From [Clostridium] innocuum (GTDB lineage Bacteria; Bacillota_I; Bacilli_A; Erysipelotrichales; Erysipelotrichaceae), in contig CP048838.1 of assembly GCA_012317185.1 (NCBI GenBank), forward strand, positions 2,108,001-2,172,000: a stretch of DNA of 64,000 nt, in the 5' to 3' direction. Under the pieces are notes generated by a model. That model saw nothing but the letters and a program-made list of their open reading frames with translations, was not told where the DNA came from and made no database searches. The stretch's first letter is position 1; each line of letters begins with the position of its first letter. Below are positions 51,170-59,679 of the stretch, piece by piece. The translations under genes and the position numbers were made by a program.

Positions 51170-52771
51170 ATGAGTAAATTTATATTTGTAAGCGGCGGTG
51201 TTGTGTCCGGTCTGGGGAAGGGCATCAGTGCAGCATCCCTGGGACGATTGCTGAAAGCAAGAGGTCTGAAGGTCAGTGCAATGAAGCTGGACCCCTATAT
51301 CAATATCGACCCGGGGACGATGAGTCCCTACCAGCATGGCGAGGTATTTGTGACGGAGGATGGAAGTGAAACCGATCTTGATCTCGGTCATTATGAGCGT
51401 TTCATTGATGAGAATCTGAATCGCTACTCGAATGTGACCACCGGAAAAGTATACTGGAACGTCTTAAACAAGGAGCGGGAAGGGAAATATCTGGGGGAAA
51501 CCGTACAGGTTATTCCGCATATCACCAATGAAATCAAGGATTTTATTTATAAGGCACAGGAGGAAAGCGGTGCGGATATCATGATTTGTGAAATCGGAGG
51601 TACCACCGGGGATATTGAAAGTCTGCCTTTTCTGGAAGCAATCCGTCAGGTTGCACAGGATAAGGGAAGAGAAAACTGTCTCTTTCTTCATGTAACACTG
51701 ATTCCATATCTCGAAAGCAGCGGGGAGCATAAGTCAAAGCCGGCTCAGCACTCTGTCAACCAGCTGCAATCCTATGGTATCTTTCCGGATATCATCATAG
51801 CGCGCTGCAGCCGCCCGTTGGAGGAGGGGATTCGTGATAAGCTTTCCCTGTTTTGCAATATACCCAAGGAGTGTGTATTCGAAAACAGAACGATGCCTTC
51901 TCTGTACGAGGTACCCTACATGCTGCAAAAGCAGGGGCTGGATGATGTCGTTTGTAGAAAATTCCATATCGATGCACCACAGGCGGATCTGCACTCCTGG
52001 AGTACGCTCATGGAGCATGCAGAGGATGTAACGGAAACGGTAACAATTGCTTTAATTGGAAAATATGTTCGCCTGCATGATGCCTATCTGTCTGTGGTAG
52101 AAGCGCTGTATCATGCGGGATTGAAAAACAATATAAAGGTACATATCAAATGGATCGATTCAGAGAATATTACGGAAGGCAGTATCCGAGAGCTGCTGCA
52201 GGATTGCAGCGGCATTCTGATACCGGGAGGCTTTGGTACGCGCGGAATTGAAGGAAAAATACGGGCAGCCACCTATGCCAGAGAGCACAATATACCTTAT
52301 CTGGGTATCTGTCTGGGAATGCAGATAGCCACAATCGCCTTTGCACGAAGCGTACTGGGCTACAGCGACGCCAACTCCTATGAATTTCAGCCGGAAAGCA
52401 GCCATTTGATCATTCATTATATGGCAGATCAAAGCGATGAACAGGATATGGGAGGAACCATGCGTTTAGGCGCATATCCATCCAGAATCAAGGAAGGGAC
52501 GCAGCTGTATCGCGCCTACCGGACAACGGAAATTTCAGAGCGTCACCGTCACCGCTATGAATTTAATAATCAGTTCCGTGAGGAATTTATACAAAACGGC
52601 ATGGATATCACAGCAACCTCACAGGACGGTTCTCTGGTGGAAGCTGTGGAGTGTGTCAACAATGATTTCTATGTCGGGGTGCAGTTTCATCCGGAATTCA
52701 AAAGCAGACCAAATCGTCCGCATCCGCTGTTTACCGATTTCATTGCCTACTCCAAGGCTAACAGAAAGTAG
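51170..52771 (+). CDS. pyrG: CTP synthase
   Basis: Makes CTP from UTP, ATP and glutamine. The 533-aa protein has the N-terminal synthase domain (FVSGGVVSGLGKGISAASLGRLLK, LDPYINIDPGTMSPYQHGEVFVT) and the glutamine amidotransferase domain, catalytic Cys in YLGICLGMQIA, with His and Glu in VQFHPEF. Preceded by a weak hairpin (GTAAGG 51071-51076 with CCTTAC 51095-51100) that could be a poor terminator; no clear pyrimidine attenuator was found. Confidence 0.98.
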   Translation: MSKFIFVSGGVVSGLGKGISAASLGRLLKARGLKVSAMKLDPYINIDPGTMSPYQHGEVFVTEDGSETDLDLGHYERFIDENLNRYSNVTTGKVYWNVLNKEREGKYLGETVQVIPHITNEIKDFIYKAQEESGADIMICEIGGTTGDIESLPFLEAIRQVAQDKGRENCLFLHVTLIPYLESSGEHKSKPAQHSVNQLQSYGIFPDIIIARCSRPLEEGIRDKLSLFCNIPKECVFENRTMPSLYEVPYMLQKQGLDDVVCRKFHIDAPQADLHSWSTLMEHAEDVTETVTIALIGKYVRLHDAYLSVVEALYHAGLKNNIKVHIKWIDSENITEGSIRELLQDCSGILIPGGFGTRGIEGKIRAATYAREHNIPYLGICLGMQIATIAFARSVLGYSDANSYEFQPESSHLIIHYMADQSDEQDMGGTMRLGAYPSRIKEGTQLYRAYRTTEISERHRHRYEFNNQFREEFIQNGMDITATSQDGSLVEAVECVNNDFYVGVQFHPEFKSRPNRPHPLFTDFIAYSKANRK

Positions 52772-52807
52772 CTGACTACGGTGCTGCGCATTACCGCCGT
52801 AAGAATA

Positions 52808-52852
52808 GAAAAAGACTCTGATTTTTACCTATATAATCAAAGTCTTTTTTTA
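52808..52852. terminator. Bidirectional terminator between pyrG and purB
   Basis: AAAAAGACT (52809-52817) with AGTCTTTTT (52841-52849), inner GATT/AATC. A-run and T-run on the two sides serve both converging genes. Confidence 0.8.
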
Positions 52853-52873
52853 TTTTATGCAGAATAGCTTAGC

Positions 52874-54304
52874 CTACACATTGATCTTTGCATGCAGACC
52901 CAGCGCATCCTTTTCTGTTTCCAGAACCGGATCAATGCATTCTTCGAAAAATTCCACGGTCTGACTTGGCGCACGTCCAACAAAATTGATCGGGGACATA
53001 ATAGCCTTCAGCTGTTCCATATTCATAGGGAACATTGCATCCTCTGCAATACGCTTCAGCAAATCGTTTTCCAGCCCCTCCTCCTTGACAACCTTACCGG
53101 CAGCCATGGAGTGAACACGGATACGCTCATGCAGCTCCTGACGGTCACCGCCTGCCTTGACAGCATCCATCAGAATCATTTCCGTCGCCATAAACGGCAG
53201 CTCCTTCATCAGGTGGGATTCGATGACCTTCGGATATACAACCAAGCCATCGGTGATATTGAGATATAAATCCAGAATACCATCCACTGCCAAAAATGCC
53301 TCCGGAATACTGATACGCTTGTTTGCAGAATCATCCAGCGTACGCTCAAACCACTGGGTAGCAGCAGTTATTGCAGGATTCAGGGTATCTGCGATAACAT
53401 AGTTTGCCAGAGAAGCCATCCGCTCACTGCGCATCGGATTGCGCTTATAGGCCATCGCACTGGAGCCGATCTGTCCCTTTTCAAACGGCTCCTCCACTTC
53501 CTTCAGATTCTGAAGCAGACGGATATCATTGGAAAACTTATGTGCACTCTGCGCTATGGAGCCCAGTGCATTCAGAATTCGGGAATCCACCTTACGGGAA
53601 TATGTCTGTGTGGAAACAGCAAAGGATTTTTCATAGCCCATTCTGTGAGCGACCATCTGATCCAGCTGTTTTACCTTGGCTTCATCATTATCAAACAGCT
53701 CCATAAAGCTCGCCTGTGTACCGGTTGTCCCTTTGCAGCCGCGCAGCTTTTTATTTTCCAGAAGGAAGCACAGCTCTTCATAATCCAGCAGCAGGTCCTG
53801 TGCCCAGATAGCAGCACGCTTTCCCAGTGTTGTCGGCTGTGCAGGCTGAAAATGTGTAAATGCCAGCACCGGCAGGTCCTTGTAATCCAAAGCAAACTTT
53901 TTCAGCTCCGCAAGGACGTTTACCAGCTTTTTCTTCACCAGCTCCAGCGCCTCATACATGACAATTAAATCCGTATTGTCACCAACGAAGCAGGAGGTTG
54001 CGCCCAGATGAATGATTCCTTTCGCATTTGGACACTGCTGTCCATAGGCGTATACATGGCTCATGACATCGTGACGGACAATTTTCTCCCGCTCCCTTGC
54101 GACATCATAGTTAATGTCCTCTGCATGTGCCTTTAATTCATCGATCTGTTCCTGTGTGATAGCAAGACCCAGCTCCTTTTCGCTTTCCGCCAGGGCAATC
54201 CACAGCCTTCTCCATGTACGGAATTTCTTGTCATTGGAGAAAATGCGCTGCATCTCTTCACTGGCATAGCGCTGTCCCAGAGGGCTTATGTATCTGTCGT
54301 TCAT
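52874..54304 (-). CDS. purB: Adenylosuccinate lyase
   Basis: Acts at two steps of purine synthesis: SAICAR to AICAR and adenylosuccinate to AMP. The 476-aa protein has the superfamily signature GSSAMAYKRNPMRSE and the HLGATSCFVGDNTDLI and TGTQASFMELF regions. It lies 38 nt behind purC on the minus strand, so both consecutive pathway enzymes share a transcript. Confidence 0.97.
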   Translation of the reverse strand: MNDRYISPLGQRYASEEMQRIFSNDKKFRTWRRLWIALAESEKELGLAITQEQIDELKAHAEDINYDVAREREKIVRHDVMSHVYAYGQQCPNAKGIIHLGATSCFVGDNTDLIVMYEALELVKKKLVNVLAELKKFALDYKDLPVLAFTHFQPAQPTTLGKRAAIWAQDLLLDYEELCFLLENKKLRGCKGTTGTQASFMELFDNDEAKVKQLDQMVAHRMGYEKSFAVSTQTYSRKVDSRILNALGSIAQSAHKFSNDIRLLQNLKEVEEPFEKGQIGSSAMAYKRNPMRSERMASLANYVIADTLNPAITAATQWFERTLDDSANKRISIPEAFLAVDGILDLYLNITDGLVVYPKVIESHLMKELPFMATEMILMDAVKAGGDRQELHERIRVHSMAAGKVVKEEGLENDLLKRIAEDAMFPMNMEQLKAIMSPINFVGRAPSQTVEFFEECIDPVLETEKDALGLHAKINV

Positions 54305-54342
54305 CTGAAAACATCCTTTCTATGTATTCGTTTGTTGTTCAA

Positions 54343-55050
54343 TTATTTAATTCCCAGTCTTCTGTATACTTCCTGATATGCATCCTCAACATTTCCAAGG
54401 TTTCTTCTGAAACGATCCTTATCCAGGTGATCATGCGTATGAATATCCCAGAAGCGGCAGGTATCCGGTGAAATCTCATCAGCTAACACAATGCCGCCCT
54501 TAAAACGTCCAAACTCCAGCTTGAAGTCAATCAGCTCGATATCAACCGCTGCAAAGATACTCTTCAGCTCTTCGTTTACAGCAAACGCAAGCCTTGTAAT
54601 CTCATCGATTTCCTCCTGTGTGGAAATACCGACAGCAAGTGCCATGTAATCATTGATCATAGGATCCCCCAGATCATCATCCTTATAGCTGAATTCCAGA
54701 ATCGGGCATTTCAGCTCCATACCTTCCTTCAGTCCCATACGCTTTGCAAAGCTTCCGGCAACCTTGTTTCGGATAATAACCTCCAAAGGAACGATTTCCA
54801 CTTTTTTAACGAGTGTTCTGCGATCATCCAGCTCCTCGATCAGGTGTGTAGGAATCCCTTTATCCTCCAGCTTTTTAAACAGGAAGTTCGTCATTTTGTT
54901 ATTAACAACGCCTTTTCCGAGAATCGTACCTTTTTTCTGACCGTTGAATGCCGTCGCATCATCCTTGTAATCTACGATGACCTGATCCGGATTTTCTGTT
55001 GCGAATACTTTTTTTGCTTTACCTTCGTACAGCATTTCTAACTCTTTCAT
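54343..55050 (-). CDS. purC: Phosphoribosylaminoimidazole-succinocarboxamide (SAICAR) synthase
   Basis: Adds aspartate to CAIR in purine synthesis. A 235-aa protein starting MLYEGKAKKVF near its N-terminus, with NNKMTNFLFKKLEDKGIPTH, PLEVIIRNKVAGSFAKRMG and the conserved LIDFKLEFG and LADEISPDTCRFWD. AGGAGG lies 10 nt upstream. First gene of the purC-purB operon, with a strong promoter. Confidence 0.97.
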   Translation of the reverse strand: MKELEMLYEGKAKKVFATENPDQVIVDYKDDATAFNGQKKGTILGKGVVNNKMTNFLFKKLEDKGIPTHLIEELDDRRTLVKKVEIVPLEVIIRNKVAGSFAKRMGLKEGMELKCPILEFSYKDDDLGDPMINDYMALAVGISTQEEIDEITRLAFAVNEELKSIFAAVDIELIDFKLEFGRFKGGIVLADEISPDTCRFWDIHTHDHLDKDRFRRNLGNVEDAYQEVYRRLGIK

Positions 55051-55129
55051 TTTGTTCTTTTCCTCCTGCTAGTTAACAATAACTCCAGCGCAAGAATGGG
55101 CAGATTCTGCCTTTTTTTCTTACCATATT

Positions 55130-55158
55130 ATTATAGGTCAGCCCCTCATGCAAGTCAA
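55130..55158 (-). promoter_or_regulatory. Promoter of purC-purB
   Basis: On the minus strand TTGACT (55158-55153), 17-bp spacer, TATAAT (55135-55130). The 80-nt leader contains GGCAG/CTGCC (an incidental hairpin), but no purine riboswitch is recognised. The 310-nt gap holds only this and the murT promoter. Confidence 0.8.
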
Positions 55159-55261
55159 GAATGCGCAGGACATTTGAAAACATTTTTCAAGCCCAGACAG
55201 CATGCCTGTAAATTTCTTACGCATCCATAGAAAAACTTCACCAAAACAGCTTTTTTTCCTG

Positions 55262-55267
55262 TATAAT
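55262..55267 (+). promoter_or_regulatory. Possible -10 of murT-gatD promoter
   Basis: TATAAT at 55262-55267 without a clear -35; about 95 nt before the murT start. Confidence 0.4.
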
Positions 55268-55360
55268 AGAGAGGTGTTTTAAACATATGCAGGGTGGACA
55301 TCCTATAAATAGATACTATGGATTGATTTTCCCTGCGGGGTATATACAGGAGGCTGATTT

Positions 55361-56695
55361 ATGACGACGTTTGCAATACTGATAACAAAACTGGCCGGTG
55401 CTATGCTGCAGCTGATTCATCGCGGCGGCTCGCTGCCCGGACAGATCGGGCTGAAGCTGTGTCCGGATATACTGAAAAAGCTGCGCATTGACTGTCCACT
55501 GATTCTGGTAACAGGAACCAACGGCAAGACTTCTACCAGCAATATGATAGCCGCTATGCTGGAGCAGGAGGGTCGCACTGTCGTAAACAATCGGAAGGGC
55601 GACAATCTGAAAGAGGGAATTACGACGGCTTTACTGATGCACACAACGCTAAGAAAACGGGTACAGGGGGATGCTATTGTTTTGGAAGTGGATGAGCTCA
55701 ACATTCCTTTCATTATGAAGAACCTAAAAGCAGATGCTCTGGTTGTGACAAACTTTTTCCGGGATCAGCTGGACCGTGCCCGGGAGATGGAGCAGCTGAT
55801 TGTTAAGATGGAGCAGGCGATTTCCGATTTCGAGGGAACTCTTATTTTAAATGGCAATGACCCCAATGTAGTACGGCTGCAAGATGCGGCACCGAAAGCA
55901 TCCATGCTTGCATTCGGTATGGAGCGCTGCTCCTTCAGCAGTGAAACAACAGGGGAAGCAAGTGAAGGCAAGTTCTGTCCACGATGTGGAAAAAGACTGG
56001 AGTATGCATTTTATCAGTATTCCCATATCGGCGTATTTCACTGCAGCGGCTGTGATTTCCAAACACCGAATCTGGATGCGGCAGGAGTGGTGGAAAGCAT
56101 TCCAAAACGCAGTTTCCGCTATGAAGGCAAAGCATTCAGCGCACCGCAGGGTGGATTGTATACCATGTATAACTGCATGGCTGTTCTGGCAGTCGCAAAG
56201 CTTTTGAAAGTGGATACAAGGCATGCTGCAGCGGCTTTTACTCACATCAAGGTACCGGATGGACGAAATGAAGCATTTACATATAAGAACCACACCTGTG
56301 TGCTGAATCTGGTAAAAAACCCGACGGGAGCCAATGAGGTCATGAAGGTGATCGAAGAGGACGAAACCGAAAAAAGCATCCTCATTGTATTAAACGATAA
56401 TGCACAGGATGGAACGGACGTATCCTGGATCTATGACACCTTTTTCGAGAAGCTCATGAAGAATACTACAAAGCGTATCATTGTTTCGGGCAGTCGCTGC
56501 TATGATATGGCACTGCGTTTAAAATACGGAGGCTATACAGGAGCGCTGGAGGTTCAGGAACAGATGAAGGAGGCTGTAACAGCTCTTCTGAAGTCAAATG
56601 AAACCATGTATGCGATAGCGACCTATACCGCCTTGCAGCCGGTACGCAATCTGCTGCTGACTCAGGGTGTGCAGGAACGAAAAGGAGGCGCATGA
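55361..56695 (+). CDS. murT: Lipid II isoglutaminyl synthase, MurT subunit
   Basis: Mur ligase-type subunit, 444 aa, that with GatD amidates the D-glutamate of lipid II. The ATP-site TGTNGKTSTSN comes near residue 50; a four-cysteine ribbon (CPRCGKRL near 205 and CSGCDF near 227) lies in the middle domain as in Staphylococcus MurT, and the C-terminal DUF1727 has NPTGANEVMKVI and LNDNAQDGTDVSWIYD. Its stop is 1 base before gatD ATG region (ATGATATGG), so translation is linked. Confidence 0.95.
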   Translation: MTTFAILITKLAGAMLQLIHRGGSLPGQIGLKLCPDILKKLRIDCPLILVTGTNGKTSTSNMIAAMLEQEGRTVVNNRKGDNLKEGITTALLMHTTLRKRVQGDAIVLEVDELNIPFIMKNLKADALVVTNFFRDQLDRAREMEQLIVKMEQAISDFEGTLILNGNDPNVVRLQDAAPKASMLAFGMERCSFSSETTGEASEGKFCPRCGKRLEYAFYQYSHIGVFHCSGCDFQTPNLDAAGVVESIPKRSFRYEGKAFSAPQGGLYTMYNCMAVLAVAKLLKVDTRHAAAAFTHIKVPDGRNEAFTYKNHTCVLNLVKNPTGANEVMKVIEEDETEKSILIVLNDNAQDGTDVSWIYDTFFEKLMKNTTKRIIVSGSRCYDMALRLKYGGYTGALEVQEQMKEAVTALLKSNETMYAIATYTALQPVRNLLLTQGVQERKGGA

Positions 56696-56696
56696 T

Positions 56697-57437
56697 ATGG
56701 AGCTGAATGTATGCTGGATGTACCATGATATTATGGATCTCTATGGTGATAAGGGAAACATGATGGTTTTACAGAAACGCTGTGAGGAGCGCGGTATCAG
56801 CATCACCATTGATACCCTGTCCATCGGAGATCAAAGGGACCTTCGCGCGTATGACCTTCTTTTTCTGGGTGGGGGCGCCGACAAGGAACAGATGATGCTG
56901 ATCGATGATTTGCTTTCCAGAAGGGAAAATATTCGTGAGGCGATGGAGCAGGGGACCTTCGTTCTATTGATTTGCGGCGGTTATCAGCTGTTTGGACAAT
57001 ATTATATCAGTGCAGATAACGAAAAAATTGAGGGGCTGAAATTTTTCGATTATTATACGACTACCGGCAGCAATGGAACACGCTGTATCGGCAATATCGC
57101 CATACGCTGCAATCTGGATGGTCATGAAATCACTGCTGTTGGCTTTGAGAACCACGGTGGCCAGACCTGCAATGTAGCAACACCGCTGGGGAAAGTCATC
57201 AGTGGCTATGGAAACAGCTTTGATAGTGGATATGAGGGCTTTTATAACGGAAGTGTACTTGGCACCTATATGCACGGCCCGCTTTTCCCGAAAAACCCAG
57301 AAATTGTCGACTTTGTTATCTATAAGAGCCTGAAAAAGAATCATCCGGATGTTCAGCTGGAGGATCTCATACAATTGGATGACACACTGGAACAGAAAGC
57401 AAAGGAAGCTATGCTAAAACGGCTTCAGGTGCAATAA
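56697..57437 (+). CDS. gatD: Lipid II isoglutaminyl synthase, GatD glutaminase subunit
   Basis: Class I glutamine amidotransferase-like subunit (246 aa) giving ammonia to MurT. The nucleophile is Cys93 in LLICGGYQLFG; the catalytic histidine is in GTYMHGPLF. The start at 56697 follows AAAGGAGG; the longer frame lies inside murT. The pair murT-gatD was first known from staphylococci and is widespread in Gram-positives. Confidence 0.95.
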   Translation: MELNVCWMYHDIMDLYGDKGNMMVLQKRCEERGISITIDTLSIGDQRDLRAYDLLFLGGGADKEQMMLIDDLLSRRENIREAMEQGTFVLLICGGYQLFGQYYISADNEKIEGLKFFDYYTTTGSNGTRCIGNIAIRCNLDGHEITAVGFENHGGQTCNVATPLGKVISGYGNSFDSGYEGFYNGSVLGTYMHGPLFPKNPEIVDFVIYKSLKKNHPDVQLEDLIQLDDTLEQKAKEAMLKRLQVQ

Positions 57438-57444
57438 CCGGAAT

Positions 57445-57480
57445 AACCGATATCTTATAGGAAACATAAGATTCGGTTTT
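57445..57480 (+). terminator. Terminator after gatD
   Basis: AACCGA...CTTAT pairs with ATAAG...TCGGTT, then TT. Arms within 57445-57458 and 57466-57478. Confidence 0.8.
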
Positions 57481-57488
57481 CTTATCCC

Positions 57489-57557
57489 CTAATTATTATG
57501 TTAATCTATATATATAATATAAAAACAGTTGATAAACATAATATTAGGTGTTATAAT
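57489..57557 (+). promoter_or_regulatory. padR promoter inside an interrupted inverted repeat
   Basis: TTGATA (57529-57534), 17-bp spacer, TATAAT (57552-57557). CTAATTATTATGTT (57489-57502) and AACATAATATTAG (57535-57547) are near-perfect inverted copies; the second lies between -35 and -10. The element has the ATGT...ACAT ends of PadR operators, with a much longer gap. Confidence 0.6.
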
Positions 57558-57593
57558 TCATGCGAGGAGACGATACTTGTCCCATTGTCACTC

Positions 57594-57621
57594 AAAAGGA
57601 GGTTGTTATGCAACCTCTTTT
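57594..57621 (+). other. Hairpin in the padR leader
   Basis: AAAAGGAGGTTG (57594-57605) pairs with CAACCTCTTTT (57611-57621) over about 11 bp with loop TTATG. It has a terminator look but only four T at its end. The stem contains a GGAGG and the loop an ATG (57608), which opens a 53-codon frame. May be an attenuator of padR or a small leader gene. Confidence 0.45.
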
Positions 57622-57787
57622 CACAATGAAAGGCACAAAGACACGTCTAAATGAAAAGCTGAGAGCCTTATCCTTACTTACACATCACTTACACATCCTG
57701 CCGACTTCTCTATCTGTTGAAGCAAATAATGGATACTGGCTGGTGATATGTATAGGATATATCAAATGAAAAAAAAGAGGTGCTGTT

Positions 57788-58108
57788 ATGGCTAAGGAAC
57801 ATAATTTTTTTAAAATGGAAATGCTGATTCTCCTTATATTAAAACAGGGGAATTGTTACGGCTATGAGCTTGCCGGTATTCTGAAGAAGCAGACAGAGGG
57901 GATTATTGATATAAAGATGGGCACCCTGTATCCCATTCTCTATAAGCTGGCTGATGATCACTGCATCACCGGTATGGAGGTAAGGGAAGGACGCAGAACA
58001 AAAATCATTTACAAACTGGAACCTAAGGGAGAAGCTTTGCTGGTAACTTTGCAAAAGCGTTATACAGTCTGGGTTCAGGCGATCGATATGATTATGAAGG
58101 GAGCATAG
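57788..58108 (+). CDS. PadR family transcriptional regulator
   Basis: A 106-aa winged-helix repressor. ILLILKQGNCYGYELAGILKKQTEGIIDIKMGTLYPILYKL is the typical PadR helix-turn-helix. Such proteins often control membrane stress or export genes and also their own promoter. It is coupled to a small gene 4 nt after its stop, as in many Firmicute PadR-DUF pairs. Ribosome-binding site AAGAGGTG. Confidence 0.93.
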   Translation: MAKEHNFFKMEMLILLILKQGNCYGYELAGILKKQTEGIIDIKMGTLYPILYKLADDHCITGMEVREGRRTKIIYKLEPKGEALLVTLQKRYTVWVQAIDMIMKGA

Positions 58109-58112
58109 GAAC

Positions 58113-58316
58113 ATGGCTGGTAAAGAAAGATACAAACGGGAAATTGCGATGCTGTTCCCTTATATGTCAAAAAAGGAAAAAATGTTTTTAAATAACTACA
58201 TGCAGAATATCGAGGATGCAGAGTATAAGGATATCGTAAAGGAATGGGGAGCACCGATTGCAGTCGTGCATTCCTATATTGAAGCACAGGATACAGAAAT
58301 CATCATGAAAAGTTAA
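58113..58316 (+). CDS. Small PadR-associated protein, possibly truncated
   Basis: A 67-aa hydrophilic protein with an AMLFPYMSKKEKMFLNNYMQNI stretch typical of DUF1700/DUF6120-type partners that follow padR genes. Those partners normally continue into a membrane segment; here the frame stops at TEIIMKS. The +1 frame reads on for 16 basic codons (KLNRRKLLK...) and then stops, and no membrane helix is seen. It may therefore be a shortened or decayed form. Family assignment is by memory and moderate. Confidence 0.6.
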   Translation: MAGKERYKREIAMLFPYMSKKEKMFLNNYMQNIEDAEYKDIVKEWGAPIAVVHSYIEAQDTEIIMKS

Positions 58317-58419
58317 ACAGAAGAAAGCTTTTAAAGACATTTTTATACGGTTCTCAATGAAATTAAGGAGACCTTGATTATTGAGGAGTAACCTGATGGA
58401 GCAGCGTTACTTGTTAATT

Positions 58420-58450
58420 AGAAGAACCCGATTTTGCTGTTCTTCTTTTT
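58420..58450 (+). terminator. Terminator after the padR pair
   Basis: AGAAGAAC (58420-58427) with GTTCTTCT (58439-58446), followed by TTTT. Confidence 0.75.
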
Positions 58451-58491
58451 CGTTTACAAAATACGCAGATTCTACTGAACTTAAAAGATTA

Positions 58492-58542
58492 CATAATATA
58501 CATTATGCGAAGTAAAACATAATATACATAATACATATGTAT
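58492..58542. repeat. Cluster of ACATAATAT motifs and a 12-nt palindrome
   Basis: ACATAATAT at 58492-58500 and 58517-58525 (25 apart), then ACATAAT at 58526-58532 and the palindrome ATACATATGTAT (58531-58542). The same ACATAATAT forms the right arm of the padR repeat (57536-57544). Possible binding sites of PadR or of the LytTR protein. The rest of the 374-nt gap holds the terminator and the next promoter. Confidence 0.55.
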
Positions 58543-58638
58543 CCAATGTATCCAAGATCAGCCATCATTATCAATTACAGACCATAATGAAGCAGTTGGC
58601 AGCTTGTATACCACTTTGGGTAACTTATCGGCATTTCA

Positions 58639-58667
58639 TTGCATTTCTGCTGTGTGCCCTTTATACT
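58639..58667 (+). promoter_or_regulatory. Promoter of the second LytTR-DUF3021 pair
   Basis: TTGCAT (58639-58644), 17-bp spacer, TATACT (58662-58667), 24 nt before the start codon. Short GCATTTC repeats (58631, 58641) overlap the -35. Confidence 0.7.
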
Positions 58668-58690
58668 GAAATCAACAGGAGGAATACAGG

Positions 58691-59131
58691 ATGAAACTTA
58701 CCATACTTCAGGATGACGCAATAGCAGAAGATGAAATCATCATCAGAACAGCAACACGTCATCCGCGCTTAGAAAGACTGATAGATTTGATAAAGCAATA
58801 CAGCATCACCTTAAAGGCTTATCACAACAATCGGGAATATTATCTTCCCATAGAGACTATTTACTATATTGAATCTGTTGATGGAATCACATATCTGATA
58901 ACGGAGAAGGATTCCCTGTTATGCAGAATGTCTCTTCGCGAGATTGAGGATAGTGTTCAGCATACCTCGTTTTGCAGGATAAGCAAGCATATGATTGTAA
59001 ATACAGCACATCTGAAGGCTGTAGAATCCTATGCTAACCATCGGCTGCTGCTGGTGCTGAAGAATGACGATAAAGTACTTGTAAACAGAAATTATGTAGA
59101 GCATCTGAAAAAACAGATAAAAAAATTATAG
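58691..59131 (+). CDS. LytTR-family DNA-binding regulator (second copy)
   Basis: A 146-aa protein of the same length and plan as the LytTR regulator at 19910-20350: short N-terminal part followed by the LytTR domain (IETIYYIESVDGITYLIT, TSFCRISKHMIVNTAHLKAVESYANHRLLLVL, KVLVNRNYVEHLKK). No receiver domain. AGGAGG precedes it. It is paired with a DUF3021 gene. No ABC transporter follows here, so the target may be elsewhere or be the pair itself. Confidence 0.9.
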   Translation: MKLTILQDDAIAEDEIIIRTATRHPRLERLIDLIKQYSITLKAYHNNREYYLPIETIYYIESVDGITYLITEKDSLLCRMSLREIEDSVQHTSFCRISKHMIVNTAHLKAVESYANHRLLLVLKNDDKVLVNRNYVEHLKKQIKKL

Positions 59132-59141
59132 GAGGATGAAT

Positions 59142-59543
59142 ATGAAAAGCTTTTTAAAAAATTATGTGCCCTATGGATGCATGTGCTTCACTGCAATCTT
59201 ACTGATCAATGCATGTTCTGCTTTCCTTCACAATACACCACTTATTCTGGATGCTGCCAGCCTGCTTAGGGATTTTGGAATATGTATGCTTCTTATCATA
59301 GCCGATTACGGTATCAATGAATACATGGAATTCAAAACATACCGAAGCTTTGTCATAACAGAATTTCTCATACTCACAGGAATTTTCCTAATCCTGAACA
59401 ATGCGGGACACCTGGATACTCTTCAGGTACGCTCTATCATTTCCCAAATTCTGAGTATGGCTGTGATTCTGGGGGCAATACGCCTGTATATCGCCTATAG
59501 CTTTCGAAAGGAAATAGATGATCTGAATGAACATCTGAAATGA
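59142..59543 (+). CDS. DUF3021 membrane protein (second copy)
   Basis: A 133-aa four-helix membrane protein with charged C-terminus, partner of the preceding LytTR gene. The ATG at 59142 is preferred as AGGAGG lies 6 nt upstream; the ATG at 59136 touches that site. Same family as 19470-19898, though divergent in sequence. Ends at a strong terminator. Confidence 0.8.
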   Translation: MKSFLKNYVPYGCMCFTAILLINACSAFLHNTPLILDAASLLRDFGICMLLIIADYGINEYMEFKTYRSFVITEFLILTGIFLILNNAGHLDTLQVRSIISQILSMAVILGAIRLYIAYSFRKEIDDLNEHLK

Positions 59544-59576
59544 AACATGTTGATTTCTTATTTTCGCCAGGAATAC

Positions 59577-59630
59577 TCAAAGTGCCTGTTTCCTACATAC
59601 AGCATGTGGATACAGGCACTTTTATTTATA
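59577..59630 (+). terminator. Terminator after the second LytTR-DUF3021 pair
   Basis: Perfect 11-bp stem AAAGTGCCTGT (59579-59589) with ACAGGCACTTT (59612-59622), then TTATTT. Confidence 0.85.
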
Positions 59631-59679
59631 TTTATCTATCTTATACAACATATTCTTTGGTACGTTTGTTCACCAAGAG

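Noticed and set aside
55099..55118. GGCAG-ATT-CTGCC followed by seven T on the plus strand
   Set aside because: It looks like a terminator, but no plus-strand gene ends there; it sits in the purC leader and is probably incidental.
58396..58515. Possible small gene of about 39 codons with GAGGAG ahead
   Set aside because: It runs straight through the terminator hairpin at 58420-58450 and has no coding-like composition.
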